A stretch of 64,000 nucleotides of DNA from Gerris lacustris (lineage: Eukaryota > Arthropoda > Insecta > Hemiptera > Gerridae). The translations under genes were made by a program, and so were the position numbers. This document shows, in pieces, positions 36,692 to 48,991 of this stretch (its first letter is position 1; each line of letters opens with the position of its first letter). The stretch lies in NCBI GenBank assembly GCA_951217055.1, contig OX578278.1, positions 38,103,115 to 38,167,114 of the forward strand. The letters are read 5' to 3'. The notes below the pieces were generated by a model. It was given only the letters and a program-made list of their open reading frames with translations. It made no database searches and was not told where the DNA came from.

Positions 36692-37180
36692 TTCTAAGTT
36701 AACCGAAGTAAAAGAAGCATTGTGGCCATCCTGAAGAAGAAGATTTTTTAAACCTATAATTTAAAACATTTTTAGACAGGAAAAATGTTTGTGTTGCGTC
36801 TTTCTGTCTATCGGTCGTTCAACATTTTGAACCACCTTAAATTTAATAAAACCCCCGCCAATTTTGATTAAATTGAAATACTACTCATAATTTGTCCATT
36901 GTTGGTTCTATATCATTTCAACCTTCTGCGATCATTGCTTTCTCTTCCGCATGCGCATCTACTTTTTTTTATTAACTCATATCTTTGAAAGTACTCATTC
37001 ATAGTTTGTTAATAGATGTCCTCTGATGGTCTTATGCCAATTTTAACCAAGTGTCGACGTAAAAAATAAGTGTGACTCTAATAGGAATCGAAACAGATCA
37101 CCAATCACACTTTCAATTCCTCTGTGACCATTTGTCCAATAATAGGACGCAAAAAGGTAATGTGCCACACTTATTGCTTG
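36692..37180 (+). repeat. Dispersed repeat A, copy 6
   Basis: Head ('ttctaagttaaccgaagtaa') at 36692, middle 'aatttgtccattgttggttc' and 'gaaagtactcattc', and tail 'ataggacgcaaaaaggtaat' ending near 37180. The head hairpin is more decayed than in other copies. Confidence 0.7.
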
Positions 37181-38102
37181 ATCATAGAGGATAAAATGCC
37201 ACTAAAGTGAACACTTCATTTTTAAAAGATTGCTGTCTTATATTTAAAACTACTTTTACTTTACTTTAAGAATTTTTATAAGTACTTTTGGTAAGCTAAG
37301 TAAATTTTGAATAAATTATAGGATAGAACTTTTTTTTGGAAATTTGCTCTATAATATGGATATCAACGGTGTAATGTGAAAATCTACCTGTACTGTAGAA
37401 ATTTACGCTCTAATGTAGAAACTACTCAGTTATGAGCGTTCTCCGTACTAACTTTTATAATTCTCTTACTTCCTCTTAATGGTATTATATTTTAACTGCT
37501 AAATATACAAAAAATAAACATATATGCTTTTCTATGTCGGAAAACATACATTATACATTTGTATATAAATGATTTATATACATAAAATAAAGAGAATTTT
37601 TTTTCTCCCTTATTCTTTTACCTGTATAAGAAATTAAAATCCCTAAGCCTATAACACTGGTTAAAATTAATTCAAAGAAAAAAATACAATTCTAAAAACT
37701 GGATAGCACAATAATTGAATGGATGCAAATTTACATCTGCACTTTGCTTTAAGCCAACCTGTTCTTAACAGCGTTATAAATTTATGATTTTTTTTCTTCT
37801 CTACATTTATTTAAATGTTCAACAGTGAATTTGTAATAAATGTCATGTGCGTAAAATAACCGATATAATGAGCATCTGGTAGAAACAGATGAAAAATTGA
37901 AAGACCTTGAATTGCATGTCTATATTTAGAAGAAATAAATTACAAATCTTAAACATTTTTACATTTCCCTGTTCTCTAATAATTCAAATCTAATTAATTT
38001 TTTCTTCCCCATTATTTCTTCACTTGAAGTGAACGATTTTGTAAGATAATAAAAATCATAATCATTCTTAATTTTTTTTATCTTTAGATATTCAAGAAAA
38101 TT
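37181..38102. other. AT-rich sequence, no recognised features
   Basis: No repeats from the families defined here and no supported frame. Long T and A tracts are common. Confidence 0.5.
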
Positions 38103-38640
38103 GTCTGCCAATTAGTGCGCCACATAAGAATTTAGTGTGTAGATTTTTGGGCCTATTTCGATCCCTACAGTGGTCACAATTATTTATATGGTACATAATA
38201 CAAATGTTAAATACTTTTTTTCATGATAAGATGGATATAAGAAAATAGTCTGCTTCATCGCGTCCTATTTTTTGATGAATGCACTTATAGGACTCCAATT
38301 TCAATCTAATATAGTTGTTTAGACCTTTTTCGATTTCCAGTGGGGTCACACATATTTTTATTTTATATTTAATGAGCATAGACGGTTAAAAAATCGCACG
38401 AGTACTTTTAAAGATATAGTTGCTAATAAATACAAGTTTGTGCACATACGGAAGGAAACAATGAGCGCTTAATTCAAGATGATTAAAATTAATGTGGGAC
38501 CGACTTTATGACCTACTGTCAAAACAGAAGACACGAGACAGAAAAATGTCCCCTCATATCTGAAAAAGATTTCTGCCAAGGAAGTTTTGAATTCGGATAC
38601 AAAAAGAAATTACAACGCTTTTGGTCACCGCTAATCTCCC
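38103..38640 (-). repeat. Dispersed repeat A, copy 7 (minus)
   Basis: It starts with the inverted tail ('gtctgccaattagtgcgcca') at 38103, shows a second tail-like 'catcgcgtcctatttt' at 38258, and continues with 'tttcgatttccagtggggtc', 'cgagtacttttaaagata' and 'tcccctcatatctgaaaa', ending in a damaged head near 38640. The double tail suggests an internal duplication or two overlapping insertions. Confidence 0.7.
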
Positions 38641-38800
38641 GAATCAAAAATTAATTAATGAAAGAAGAAAATTAAGGATTTTGAAACTGAAATAATTATA
38701 AAAACTAGAATGATAAAGAACCTAAAGTTGAAAACAAATTACTTGCAAAAATAGTATGAAATGCGTGATAACTGGAGAAAGTTAATAAATGACCATAAAG

Positions 38801-39872
38801 TAAAAATTGTTTGCCAATTAGTGCGGCAAATAGCTTTTTTCTCGCGTCCTACTTTAATAATTAATGATGCATGTTTTTACAACCTATTATCGTCAAATTT
38901 ATTTAATTTTCTCTAGTTTTGCTTCCGAGCTTACCAAAGGTAACGGAAGCTTTGTGATTGTTTTGAAGAATGCAACTACGATATTTTATGTCTCCCATTT
39001 TAAAATGTCCTGGGCAGAAATCCGTTTCAGATATCAGGGAACATTTGTGGTTTCGTTTCGGTCTGTCTGTCGCTCAATTTTTGTGAAACAACGTATCTTA
39101 AAAACTTCTCGTCCGTTTTTAATAAAATTTGGATGGTTGGTCATAATTAGCCCATAGTTAGTCTTATATAAGTTTCAACCTTCTGCGCTCTTTTTTTTCC
39201 CTTCTACATGCGCACAAACATACATTTATTTACACCTATATCTTGAAAAGCGCTCATCTGATTTTTATGAAATTAAGATGGTTTGTCAAACGTAGCCCAC
39301 AGATAGCCTTAGATTATTTTCAGCCATTTGCGCTCTTTAAATTTTGCTAAATTGACACTTTTATTACGATAAATCAATCAAAACAATTTTGACACTTTTA
39401 AAATAGTCTGCGCTTTTACAACCTTTTATTGTCAAATTTATTAAATTTTACCCGTTATCTGTTTTATTTTTGCCTGAATTAAAGTATCAATTTAGCAAAA
39501 TTTTAAGAGCGCACATGATTGTAATTAATCCGGGGCTACGTTGACAAACCGTCTTAATTTCGTAAAAAACTGATGAGTACTTTTATAGATATAGGGGTAT
39601 ATAAATTTACATTTGTGTACAGTGTTCATGTGCGGTAAAAAAAACAAATGAAACTTATATGGGACCATCAATGGGCAAATTATGACCTAAAATTATGGAC
39701 TAGTAGTTTTTATGATATATGACGCAAAAAATAAGTGACAGATAGGCCGACAGACAGACACGGGACCATAAATGTCCCCTGATGTCTGAAATGGATTTCT
39801 GTCTTGGAATTTTTGAAATTGGAGACATAAAAAATTCACATAGCTTCCGTTACCTTCGGTAAGCTCCGAAGC
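38801..39872. mobile_element. Inverted pair of repeat A (large foldback)
   Basis: An inverted tail (38808-38880) is followed by a plus-strand A unit (38921 to about 39400), and then its inverted counterpart (about 39400-39872). The outer ends are the head hairpin 'gcttccgagcttaccaaagg' and its inverse 'ccttcggtaagctccgaagc'. Arms are close to 470 bp. The unit therefore looks like a foldback element with very long arms rather than two chance insertions. Non-coding; frames at 38864-39157 and 39693-39899 are artefacts. Confidence 0.8.
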
Positions 39873-40254
39873 GAAACAAAGAACACACGGAAGAAACATA
39901 TCTAAAGGATATAATAAATTTAACGCAAGGAACAGACGGAAGGAATACTAGAGGAAGTAAAAGAACTTAATGATAAAATATAACTGTCTATATAGACATG
40001 CCTTGTGCTATTTGGATTTGGTTAAGTTACCTTGATTAGAGTAAAAATTTGAAGTTGCATTCATATAAAGTACAACCAAGTGATAGTCGTAGAATAACCA
40101 TGGAATTTTAGAAAACTTATCTCAAACTGGATTGACAATAACTACCATAACAAATAATGAAAATAAAAATGAAATAATGAAAAGTTAATAAACAACTAAA
40201 TGGAAACAAAACTAATGCTTAATTTAATGCAAGAGAATTAGACTTAAAACAAAT

Positions 40255-41150
40255 GGTGTCGTGGGACGGTAGGAACGAAGTTCCTTACGCTTTTCATTAA
40301 ATATAAAATAACACTGCAAAGTTTTACGATATTAACTACTTATACATGGCGGAGTTATAAAAGAGACAAAATTAAAAGTAACTAACTATTTTGTACTTAA
40401 ACATTTTTTTTTTTTAAAAAAACATTTTTTTATCATTAAAGCGAGAGTCTTGCAATAAATTTTATTGCAAGACTCTCGCTATGTAATAATGTATTGTAAA
40501 TTGAGAAAAAAGTTAATCATGATGAGTTTATAGTTGAAGCAGATGCTTGTGGTGACGGATCATGACTGTTCCCTCAGACTCCGCCGGCATATTTATTACT
40601 CTATTTAAAATATTATAAAATATATCACTTTACTACGCAAAAACTTGCTTGTATCAGGTTGAAATTTTACATACCGGTTTCAATTGTACTTTAGACGATG
40701 TGTATGAATTTTTATTAAAATCGTTACGTTAGAACATAAGATATAGGTAAAAACGTTGTTTTCTCTATTTTAAAGGCTTAGGCCCGCTTTAATAAATTTA
40801 GCGATCTTTAGCACTCTATAGCGGTGTCGGTGTTGGTTTTACTAAAAAAAAATATTTACAAAATTGTTTGTCTCATTGAATAGATGAAGTAAGAATTTTT
40901 TCCCGTCCACAAATTCCAATTTTACATTTGAAGTTCACGTTTACGCGAGCGATGCGTGCGAACGCTTGGGCTGATAATGTTGTCCAACGAACTCTTCCTA
41001 GGCATTGGTGAAATGAACATGTGTACCGAATTTCATCTAAATCGGTCATCTTATACTCAAGTTATCGTCATCAGTAGATTTCGTGACGGTTGGTTTTTTC
41101 GGATTCTCTCCCGGGCTCCAGACGCCAACTTAAAGGAACTTCGTTCCAAT
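40255..41150. mobile_element. Possible element bounded by 'ggaacgaagttcc' ends (tentative)
   Basis: 'aggaacgaagttcctt' at about 40272-40287 and 'aaggaacttcgttcca' at about 41133-41148 are inverse near-matches and each is itself palindromic. The interior includes the perfect hairpin at 40440-40480 and, near 41018, 'gtgtaccgaatttcatctaa' plus 'atcggtc', a string shared with repeats D and the 3541 minisatellite. The boundaries are a guess. Confidence 0.3.
40440..40480. repeat. Perfect 20 bp hairpin with one-base loop
   Basis: 'agcgagagtcttgcaataaa' (40440-40459) is followed by T and then its exact inverse (40461-40480). Such near-perfect palindromes are cruciform-prone and often difficult to clone or assemble. 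It may be a remnant of a snap-back element. Confidence 0.95.
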
Positions 41151-43048
41151 AATAAGTTAGGATTTCAATTTCGTAAGAAATATAGCAAAAGCAATTTAAT
41201 AGCGGAAAGAGAACAAGAAAATGATTAAGATGAAGTATTGAAAAAGTAAACAACATAAGGAAGAAAATGATCTGTAGGGGGAAAAGGAATTAAAAGAAGC
41301 TAAGAAAACTGTTGGATGAAAACGGATTTGAAAAACTAAGAAAGACGACAAATTGAAAAAAGAAAAATAACCTTATGAAAAAGTGAATTGATAGAAGAAA
41401 CAGAAACTATGGAAGCAAACTGATTGAAGGAATACAAAGGAGCTAAGGAAGAAAAGGAATTTAATGAAAAAAGAATTTAGGATTCTGGTGAATTTCGGAG
41501 GGAAACAATTAAAAGATCCTAAGAAAGAAACTATTTTATTGTGCGTGAATATATAAAGTTTCATTATGGTAATAAGACAGATTAAGGGATAATATAGTTT
41601 CTTATTCATATAGATAATAAAGCTGCAATATAAGGTCAGTCATGGAACAAATCCTAATTAGTGAAGTGACTCACATTTTTAGACCTAACTTCTTTGTTTT
41701 AGACGAATTACTTTTTTATATACTAATATCTTTTATTGATATTTGACAAATAGAGTTTTTAATTTTCATTTTTAAAAAGGATTAAACCTAAAAGGTAGCT
41801 ATAATTTATATTTGACTTATAAAAGTTAAGTGAAATGTTATTATAGTAATTAATGTTAATTTAATTTATGTATAATTAATTATAGTTTTGAAAATGTTCC
41901 AATGTAGGAATGATATATAACCATTCTACAGAAATGAAGCAGTTTATTTTATTTTTTTTTTAAAAAATACCCCGATTGACTTAACATGAGAAAAAATAAA
42001 TAGGATTAATTATTCAAAGGGAGCAACCAAAATAAAAAAAAAGTTCCTTATAGATAATATAAGCTTCTTTCTCTTTGGCTAGACTTTATCGACCAAGTGA
42101 AATGTTAATTAAACAAACTTTGGCATTTTCTTTTTTTATAGAATAAATTACAGTTATTGGTACAAATGAACGGCAGTACTAAATAAAATTATGGTTTATA
42201 TTGTGTGAGAGAAGTCAGGTAGAATGGTAGATATGAGGGGTTACAGCTCACCTTAGAATATTTACCAGACTACGCCAATGATTTTATACCTTCTAAACGC
42301 CTCCTTAGTGTCCAGTGTCCAGTCCAGTGGCCGAGAAAACAAACAGGATCCTGTCCAGCTGTCAGTGCTCGTAATAACTATGAATCTCACTATTCACGCC
42401 CACTTCTAGTTTTAAATATAACTGATATTAATCTAAAGAAATCGGTCACTGAATTTTGTCACTATTAAATAATTAATTCTCAACTGAGTATCCACTGCAC
42501 TGATGTATCACTGAATACATTAACATTAACCAATGTCACAATATAATTTTTTTAACCTTCATACATTACATGCTACTTTCTCCTGGACTAAAATGACATC
42601 TATTACTGTTACAATAGAATAAATAATATGAAACAGTAAATATAATAAATGTATTATTTAAATAATACATATTTTCAGTCCTTTTTAAATATGTTAAAAG
42701 AAGCATTGAAATAACTGTAAAATGTTTCATTTATTATTATTATAAATTTACTTTTACTAAAATATACATATACATATAGAAACATTTCAAGTTTTATTAG
42801 TTCTCATTAAATGGAATATTTTTTATAGTATTATCATAATGTTAGTTTTATCAAAAGCTGACGTTTCATAAAATGATATGTTTCTTCTTCAGGTAGGTAA
42901 TGATAAATGGGTTGAGCTAGTCCGGATGCTCTTTTATTAATGTAAGCTATGAAGGATGCGGCGTGGCGTAACACTAGTAGATATATACGACTTTCACACC
43001 ATATAACTTAATTTAAAAAGGTTAATATCTTTAAACAATGATGCTTTT
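41151..43048. other. Unassigned AT-rich sequence
   Basis: 41230-41520 is purine-rich (GAA/AAG) and has no stable frame. 42300-42345 includes a doubled 'gtgtccagtccagtgg'-like motif. A GAAACG-type hairpin, 'cctgaagaag' to 'gaaacgtcagc', is on the minus strand at 42862-42898. No gene supported. Confidence 0.4.
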
Positions 43049-44003
43049 AGAACGTACTTACGCAGTTTTACGTAATAAACAAAGGTACTAGTAGAACGTA
43101 CGGACACAATTTTACGTAATAAACAAAGATACTATAGAACGTACTTACACACTTTTACGTAGTAGAAAGGTCTTACAAAATTCAGAATAATAAATAAAGG
43201 TACAAGTTGGGCGTACTTACACACTTTAACGTAGTAGAAATGTCTTACAAAATTCAGAATAATAAATAAAGGTACAAGTTGGGCGTACTTACACACTTTT
43301 ACGTAGTAGACAAGGATACTAGTAGAAAGATCTTTTAAAATTAAGAGTAATAAACAAAAGTACTAGTTGAACGTACTTACACAATTAGACATAATAAATA
43401 AAGGTACTATAGCAGAACGTACATACACACTTTTACCTAGTAGAAAGGTCGTACAAAATTAAGAGTAATAAATAAAGGTACAAGAAGAACGTATTTACAC
43501 AGTTACAGTGGCGTATCCAAGGGGGGGGGGGCACAGGGGGCACCCCCCCCCCCCTGACCCAATAGAGTAAAAAAAAAATATTCGCCGATTTTTTATTTTT
43601 TTTTTTTACATATTTTTTACATTCACCTCAGAAATGCATAAAAGCGCTGCTTTTAGAGGTCCTATTTTGAAAATTGCCCCGGACCCTCGCTATAAACCCC
43701 CCCCCCCATAAATTAACTGCAGACGACGCCCATGACTTACAGTAAGATATTGTACTGCAGTAAGCATCAGCCTATTTTCTAACGAATACGTTCTAAAACA
43801 GTTGTTACTTTGGCGCGGAAATTTGTTTTGTTTATTAGTTGCAATTTGTTTTTTTGGGGGGGGGGGGGGGGGGGCAGCTGCTTTGTTGAATTAGTAGTTC
43901 CCTTTTCTTGTTACCACTACGAATACCCCCTAAACTGACTTAGAATGTGCCTCCTCCAGACCTAGCCACTGGATACGCCACTGCACAGTTATACATAATA
44001 AAA
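43049..44003 (+). repeat. Tandem array with alternating 45 and 73 bp units, split by a hAT insertion
   Basis: About eight units begin with 'gaacgtactta' or 'ggcgtactta', followed by 'cacacttttacgtagtag'. Short units (about 45 bp) lead straight to 'aataaacaaaggtacta'. Long units (72-88 bp) contain an extra 'aggtcttacaaaattcagaa' block. The last unit is interrupted at 43506 and resumes at 43984. The pure array covers 43049-43505 and 43984-44003. Confidence 0.85.
43506..43983. mobile_element. Non-autonomous hAT-type element, 478 bp
   Basis: The ends are 'cagtggcgtatcca' at 43506 and its exact inverse ending at 43983. The 8 bp string 'cacagtta' is present just before (43498-43505) and just after (43984-43991), a perfect target-site duplication of hAT length. 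Removing element and one copy restores a normal tandem-array unit. The inside is mostly homopolymer G and C tracts with no transposase, so it depended on a transposase encoded elsewhere. Confidence 0.92.
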
Positions 44004-44028
44004 AATCGGTCTGAGACAACTCAGACAA

Positions 44029-44663
44029 ACTTTCTCATATACGAGTTCATAATTACATAGCCCAGTGTTTTCCATTTATTAGTTTTCGTATGTACATTTA
44101 ATTATTATTGAACATTTCATCAAAATTTATCATAAAAATAACTTCTCCTGGGCGGGGAATCGAACCCGGGCTCTCTCCGTCCGCGTTTTAAGCTATTTTC
44201 TCAGGAACTAGATTTTTCCCGGGAAAACGGCTTATATCGTTGGATTCGTATTCAAATGGACTACATTTAAGAATTTTTTAATCAAAATCGTCGGAACCGT
44301 TTTCGAGAAATAATTTTTTTTCCGGTTTTTTCAGAGTTTTTGGGGGGTAGCGCCCCCAAATTTAGAGCTAAAATTCATTTCTCGATTTCGCCTCGGGGTA
44401 TGATTTTTGTGAACATGTATGCCAAATTTCGTCAAAATTGGCCCAGTAGTTTAGGCTCCAGGCGTCTGCACAGACGACAGACGACAGACGACAGACGACA
44501 GACGACAGACGACAGACGACAGACGACAGACGACAGACGACGGACAGACATTTTTTAAAAACCACTTTTTTGGACTCAGGGGACCTCAAAACGTGTAAAT
44601 CCATCAAAATCTCAAAATCGAATTTTCGCGCCATCACAATACTTTCTCTTTATATGAGAAAGT
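44029..44663 (+). mobile_element. Repeat D, nearly complete copy
   Basis: It begins 'actttctcatatacgag' and ends with the inverse-like 'atatgagaaagt', giving imperfect terminal inverted repeats. Inside, the minus strand has a B-box-like 'gggttcgattccc' (inverse at 44156-44168). Other blocks are 'tttcgtcaaaattggccc', a 7 bp tandem tract at 44471-44545, and 'ggacctcaaaacgtgtaaat'. Matching blocks occur at 46947-47506, 49655-49925 and 56002-57817. No protein is encoded. Confidence 0.75.
44471..44545 (+). repeat. (CAGACGA)n microsatellite, about ten units
   Basis: A 7 bp unit is repeated about ten times inside repeat D. Other D and A copies have only one to three 'gacagacag' steps at the equivalent position, so this copy has expanded. 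It yields artificial frames on both strands. Confidence 0.92.
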
Positions 44664-45954
44664 AAAAAGGTACTTGTGAAAAGTAAACAATATAACCTTC
44701 CAATTGTATTTTTCTTCATTGACTTCAAAAAGGCAAAAGGCATTCAATTTAATCAATTCAACTGAAATAATGAAGACTCTCAGAAAAGTTAGGGTAGGAG
44801 ATGCTTCTATAAAAATGATTAATTATACATACCGGAGCGTGGCTATCGTTGGAATACAGAAGAAATGAAAATGTAAGAAGCCAATGTAAGAGAAGGAAGG
44901 AGAATGTAAGATGTGATGTATGAGATGCAGAAGCTGTAAATGTAAAATTTCGGTGTAGACAGTAATGAACTAATATTTCCATCGCAGTGCTTAAAGCAAC
45001 CTGCAAAGACTTGATTGGAGAAACTACGGAGTAATATAAGTATGTAATATAATATTAATGTTATATACTTCTTTCATGATGAAACTCATGAAAGACTTAG
45101 TAGTAATAGATAAAAATTGTTCTTCTGATGTAATAATTCCTTCTCGAGCTCTGCATTTTTCAAATTTTTATTTTTTTATTTTTTCTTAACTAAAATAAAT
45201 TAGTATTTAAAAAAAAAAAAAAAAATGTTAAATTTCAATATCAATCACCAATTACAAAATCAGAACTTAATCAATAAGACTGTCCGAGAAAATGTGAAAA
45301 AAAGTATCAAGAACAAGTTCTTAATCCCTTTGATATTTAACCGCTTCTAAATTTGATATTCACAATCAATAAAAAATAAATTTCACATTATAGATAAAAA
45401 TTTCCAATAAATAATTGACTTAATCCAGACAATAAAATTTAATCGATACTCTAAAATATGTTTTAAAATAATATTTACATATTTAACATTAAATTTTTTA
45501 AGATACGTTTAAGAAAAAAACTAACAATTTTAACACGTTAAAGCTTTTCATTATCAGAAAATATGAAATTTACAATTCTAAAAGGATTATCATATTTAAA
45601 AATAGACTTTTATTTATTAAAATTTATTTGGAGAAATAAGATTATCCCTAAAATTAAGATTATTTTGGAAGAAAGGACCTCTTATTGAAAAATTATTTGT
45701 AGAAATATTTAATTATTCCATCCAGAATGTATTCTTATAGAAATCAAAATTCATTCATTATTCAACATGTTTAGAACTTTGAATGGCTATTTATCGTCTC
45801 GTAAATTTAAAAATCTGATGGAAAATCTTGGCTGGTATATTCAACATTTTCAAAAGCTTTTAAATTGTGTTAGACTCAGGTTAATTATTTCCTTTTTACA
45901 AACGTTTTTAAAATATTTTACAATTTATTGGGCCGCGGATTATTTATAAATCGA
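44664..45954. other. Unassigned AT-rich sequence
   Basis: No recognised families. A-tract of about 18 at 45209-45225. No supported frames. Confidence 0.45.
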
Positions 45955-46225
45955 AAAAAAGGCTGCCATTTAGTTTAGCACATAGCTTCCTCGTGTCCCA
46001 TTATTAGATGAATGGTCACATAGAAATTGAGAGTGTGGTTGTTGGAGGTCACATTGATTTTTATTCAGTATTAAATGTGCGCTGACAGGTGAAATTATTA
46101 TGGAGCCAAATGAGGGCTATTTTTGACAAACTATTCACATTTCTTCAAAATCGGATACGTGATTTTAAGTTATAGTAGGAAGGTTTTTATGTTACAGATA
46201 CGGGTTTCTTTCTAAGAATTTTTGA
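45955..46225 (-). repeat. Dispersed repeat A, copy 9 (minus, truncated)
   Basis: The inverted tail is at 45962-46010 ('gctgccatttagtttagcac', 'atagcttcctcgtgtccc'), followed by 'gacaaactattcacatttct' and 'ttctaagaatttttgaat'. The head is missing; an (AC)n-(TA)n microsatellite starts where it should be. Confidence 0.65.
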
Positions 46226-46230
46226 ATTAT

Positions 46231-46242
46231 ACACACACACAC

Positions 46243-46314
<72 letters not shown>
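46231..46314. repeat. (AC)n-(TA)n compound microsatellite
   Basis: Six AC steps followed by about 69 bp of TA alternation. Confidence 0.98.
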
Positions 46315-46317
<3 letters not shown>

Positions 46318-46946
46318 TTATATATTAACTATATAGGTGTGTATAGAGATTATAATATAATATTATTATATGTATGTATAACTAACTACCTTACGTTTGT
46401 TAAAATGATTTAACAGGTAGTGAAATATGGCACCTGGTTAAGAGGGAGATGAATTGAATATCGAATTAATGAACCTGAGTTAAATTTCTGATTGTAAACA
46501 AGTTCTTTTTTACAATATGGACTAAATGAATGTTTACTCGTGGGCAGTTGGCACAGTAATTTAATCATACATAAATATAATATAAGTGATTCAGTTTTAA
46601 TGTTAATGAAATTTACTGGATAAAAAAAGAAATGATGATATATTGATCATAGATCATAAGTGTATTTACTTATTAAATGTAAACAGGTGATGTTAAATAG
46701 ATTTATTTATTTATTAAGGTGCCTTGTCGGATATAAATATACATATAAAAAACCTAAAAAAAAATCCATGCGGTTTAGTCGACTATAGAAGCCATACGTG
46801 CCATTCATTACATATTATAATATAGTTGTAAAGCCTTGTAAAGATTGGTGAATTCAAACCGAGCATTGGCCTCTGCGCATGCCCGGTCTGAGGTGCGCCT
46901 GGGTACCTTAGACCTCATGCCTAAGCCCTTTAGCAGGTTTATTATT

Positions 46947-47506
46947 ACTTTCTCATATAAAGAGAAAGTATTGTGATAGCGCAAAAATTCGATTTTGAGA
47001 TTTTGCTGGATTTACGTTTTGAGGTTCCCTGAGTAATTTTAAAATTGAATTTTTAAAACACAATTTTGATACTTAAAACAGTAAGATAAATATAAACTAA
47101 TCCAATTAATGTTGTCGATACATCCATGATAATTGAGGATAAAGAAACTCAGATAAAAATAGTGAATCAACATTACCTGAATTCAGTTAGTGCAAAATCT
47201 TATAGGCTTTTAATAAATCATTTTTTTAAAATTATATAATAGTATTTTTTTTTTCATAAGTGGCAGCTCTCTTAAATGAAGATATCGATTTCGCCAAGTG
47301 GTATTTTTTCGAACAAGGTGCAACAAGTTTCATTGAAATCGGCCAAGTAGTTTAGGCTCCACGTGTCTGCTCAGACTACAATAAGACAGACTTTATTAAA
47401 TCCACTTTTTTGGACATAATGGACCTTAAAACGTGTAAATTCATAGTAATCTCAATCTCAAAATTAAATTTTTGTGCCATCCCAATAAATTCTCTTTACA
47501 TATTCT
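46947..47506. mobile_element. Repeat D fragments in inverted arrangement
   Basis: 46947-47060 holds a minus-strand D end ('actttctcatataaagag' ... 'acgttttgaggttcc'). 47275-47506 holds the plus-strand 3' half ('cgatttcgccaagtgg', 'agtttaggctccacgtgtct', 'ggaccttaaaacgtgtaaat'). Together they form a foldback with a unique middle of about 210 bp. Confidence 0.65.
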
Positions 47507-47819
47507 ATGCATTTATAAGTGAAATAAAAATTTACCTGAGTTCGTATAAAAATAATGAGATTTTTTATAACCATTCAATTTTTAATCTTCTATTCAATCA
47601 GTTTGAGAAATAAACCAAGGTGGGATTTAAATATCGCAAAAGTAGTATTTTTAATTCCTAATATATCTAGCAACTCCAGAATTAAATGACAAATTTATAT
47701 CAAGATTTTAGACTCTGGAACATCATCAGTGCCGGTATAGAGGAAAAGTCCATCAAGGATTCATCTAAAGCATGAAGAAGCATTATAATATTGTGTGAAA
47801 ACATTAACATTTTGCTTTT

Positions 47820-47821
<2 letters not shown>

Positions 47822-47885
<64 letters not shown>
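47822..47885. repeat. (TA)n microsatellite
   Basis: About 64 bp of TA alternation followed by TAGTATACGTATGTATG. Confidence 0.98.
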
Positions 47886-47888
<3 letters not shown>

Positions 47889-48641
47889 TATACGTATGTA
47901 TGTATACATACATTTTTATGAAATATGAGAGTTTAGCATGATACTTATTGTCAGTCTACGGCTACGGCTACTTATATATTACTTGTATATTGTTTGGAAG
48001 GAGAAAGCCACAGTGTACAATAAGCAAATTGTTCGTCTCTTTTTGTTAAAAAAAAGAGACTACTTTGCATATAATCGCACTGAGTAAATCCTACTTGACG
48101 AATATTTTTACATTCACTGAGAAAATTGCGAGAGAGAATATGTCTGTGTGTGTGTGTATATTTGCGTGTAAGGAGTCGTTTGAAAAAAAAGAGAAGCTAC
48201 AACAATGTCTGTCATATAACAAGATAAATGCGAGCTTAAATTCGTTATTTTAAATAGTAAACTTTCACCCGATGAAAAGAAATTGTCCTTAAGAAAGGAA
48301 CTTTATACTCTTTGTGGAGAGATTATGATAAATTTTCTTCGATAAGCATCTAAAAATGTACGATTATGTGTGTTTTTTTTGGTGGGTTAAGATGTATTTA
48401 ATAGAAGGGTTTATTATAATTCTCTTTCTATTTTATTCTTTCTAAATGATCGAAGGATTAAGGTAGCTGTTTAATTCTCGACAGGTTGTTAATCATTAAA
48501 TATTTTATGTAAGTCGTCCCCCCCCCCTCTCTTTTTTCATTGATAAAAAATGTTGTTCAATCCTTCATAAAAATATATATAAATGAGATGTAAGTAAAAT
48601 TAATTTATCTACGGTCGCTGTGAAACATTATTTATACCACT

Positions 48642-48980
48642 GTTCAGTTCCTTGTAAAGTAGTTGTTTATATATCAGTGAAGATTTTGTTACGAATTCTA
48701 AAATAATGCGAATGAAAAGCCCATTCAGTAAAGCCTCATACACGCTGATAGTTGATGACCAATCACATTATCTATGATTCAATAGCCTGCCGAGCAGTTA
48801 TTGAACCATGTATGGGTATGGAGCAGGTCCTGCTCCATACAAACATAGATAATGTGATTGGTCATCAACTATCAGCGTATATATGAGGCTTTACTGAATG
48901 GACTTTGCATTCGCATTATTTTACAATTCGTAACAAAATCTTCACTGGTATATAAACAACTACTTTACAAGCAACTGAAC
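48642..48980. mobile_element. Foldback element 1 of a pair, 339 bp
   Basis: Left arm 48642-48776 and right arm 48844-48980 are about 135 bp each and highly similar: 'gtaaagtagttgtttata', 'cactggtatataaacaac', 'cctcatacacgctgatag'. The centre of 67 bases includes another small palindrome, 'ggagcaggtcctgctcc'. No coding capacity. The arms differ by few substitutions, so it is fairly young or homogenised. Confidence 0.93.
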
Positions 48981-48991
48981 AGATAGAACTG

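Noticed and set aside
43049..43505. Array resembling a CRISPR
   Set aside because: Units are contiguous with no unique spacers, vary in length from about 45 to 88 bp, and lie in a eukaryotic context.
44150..44175. tRNA T-arm on the minus strand
   Set aside because: 'gggttcgattccc' is a good B-box but the rest of a tRNA is missing; it lies inside repeat D.
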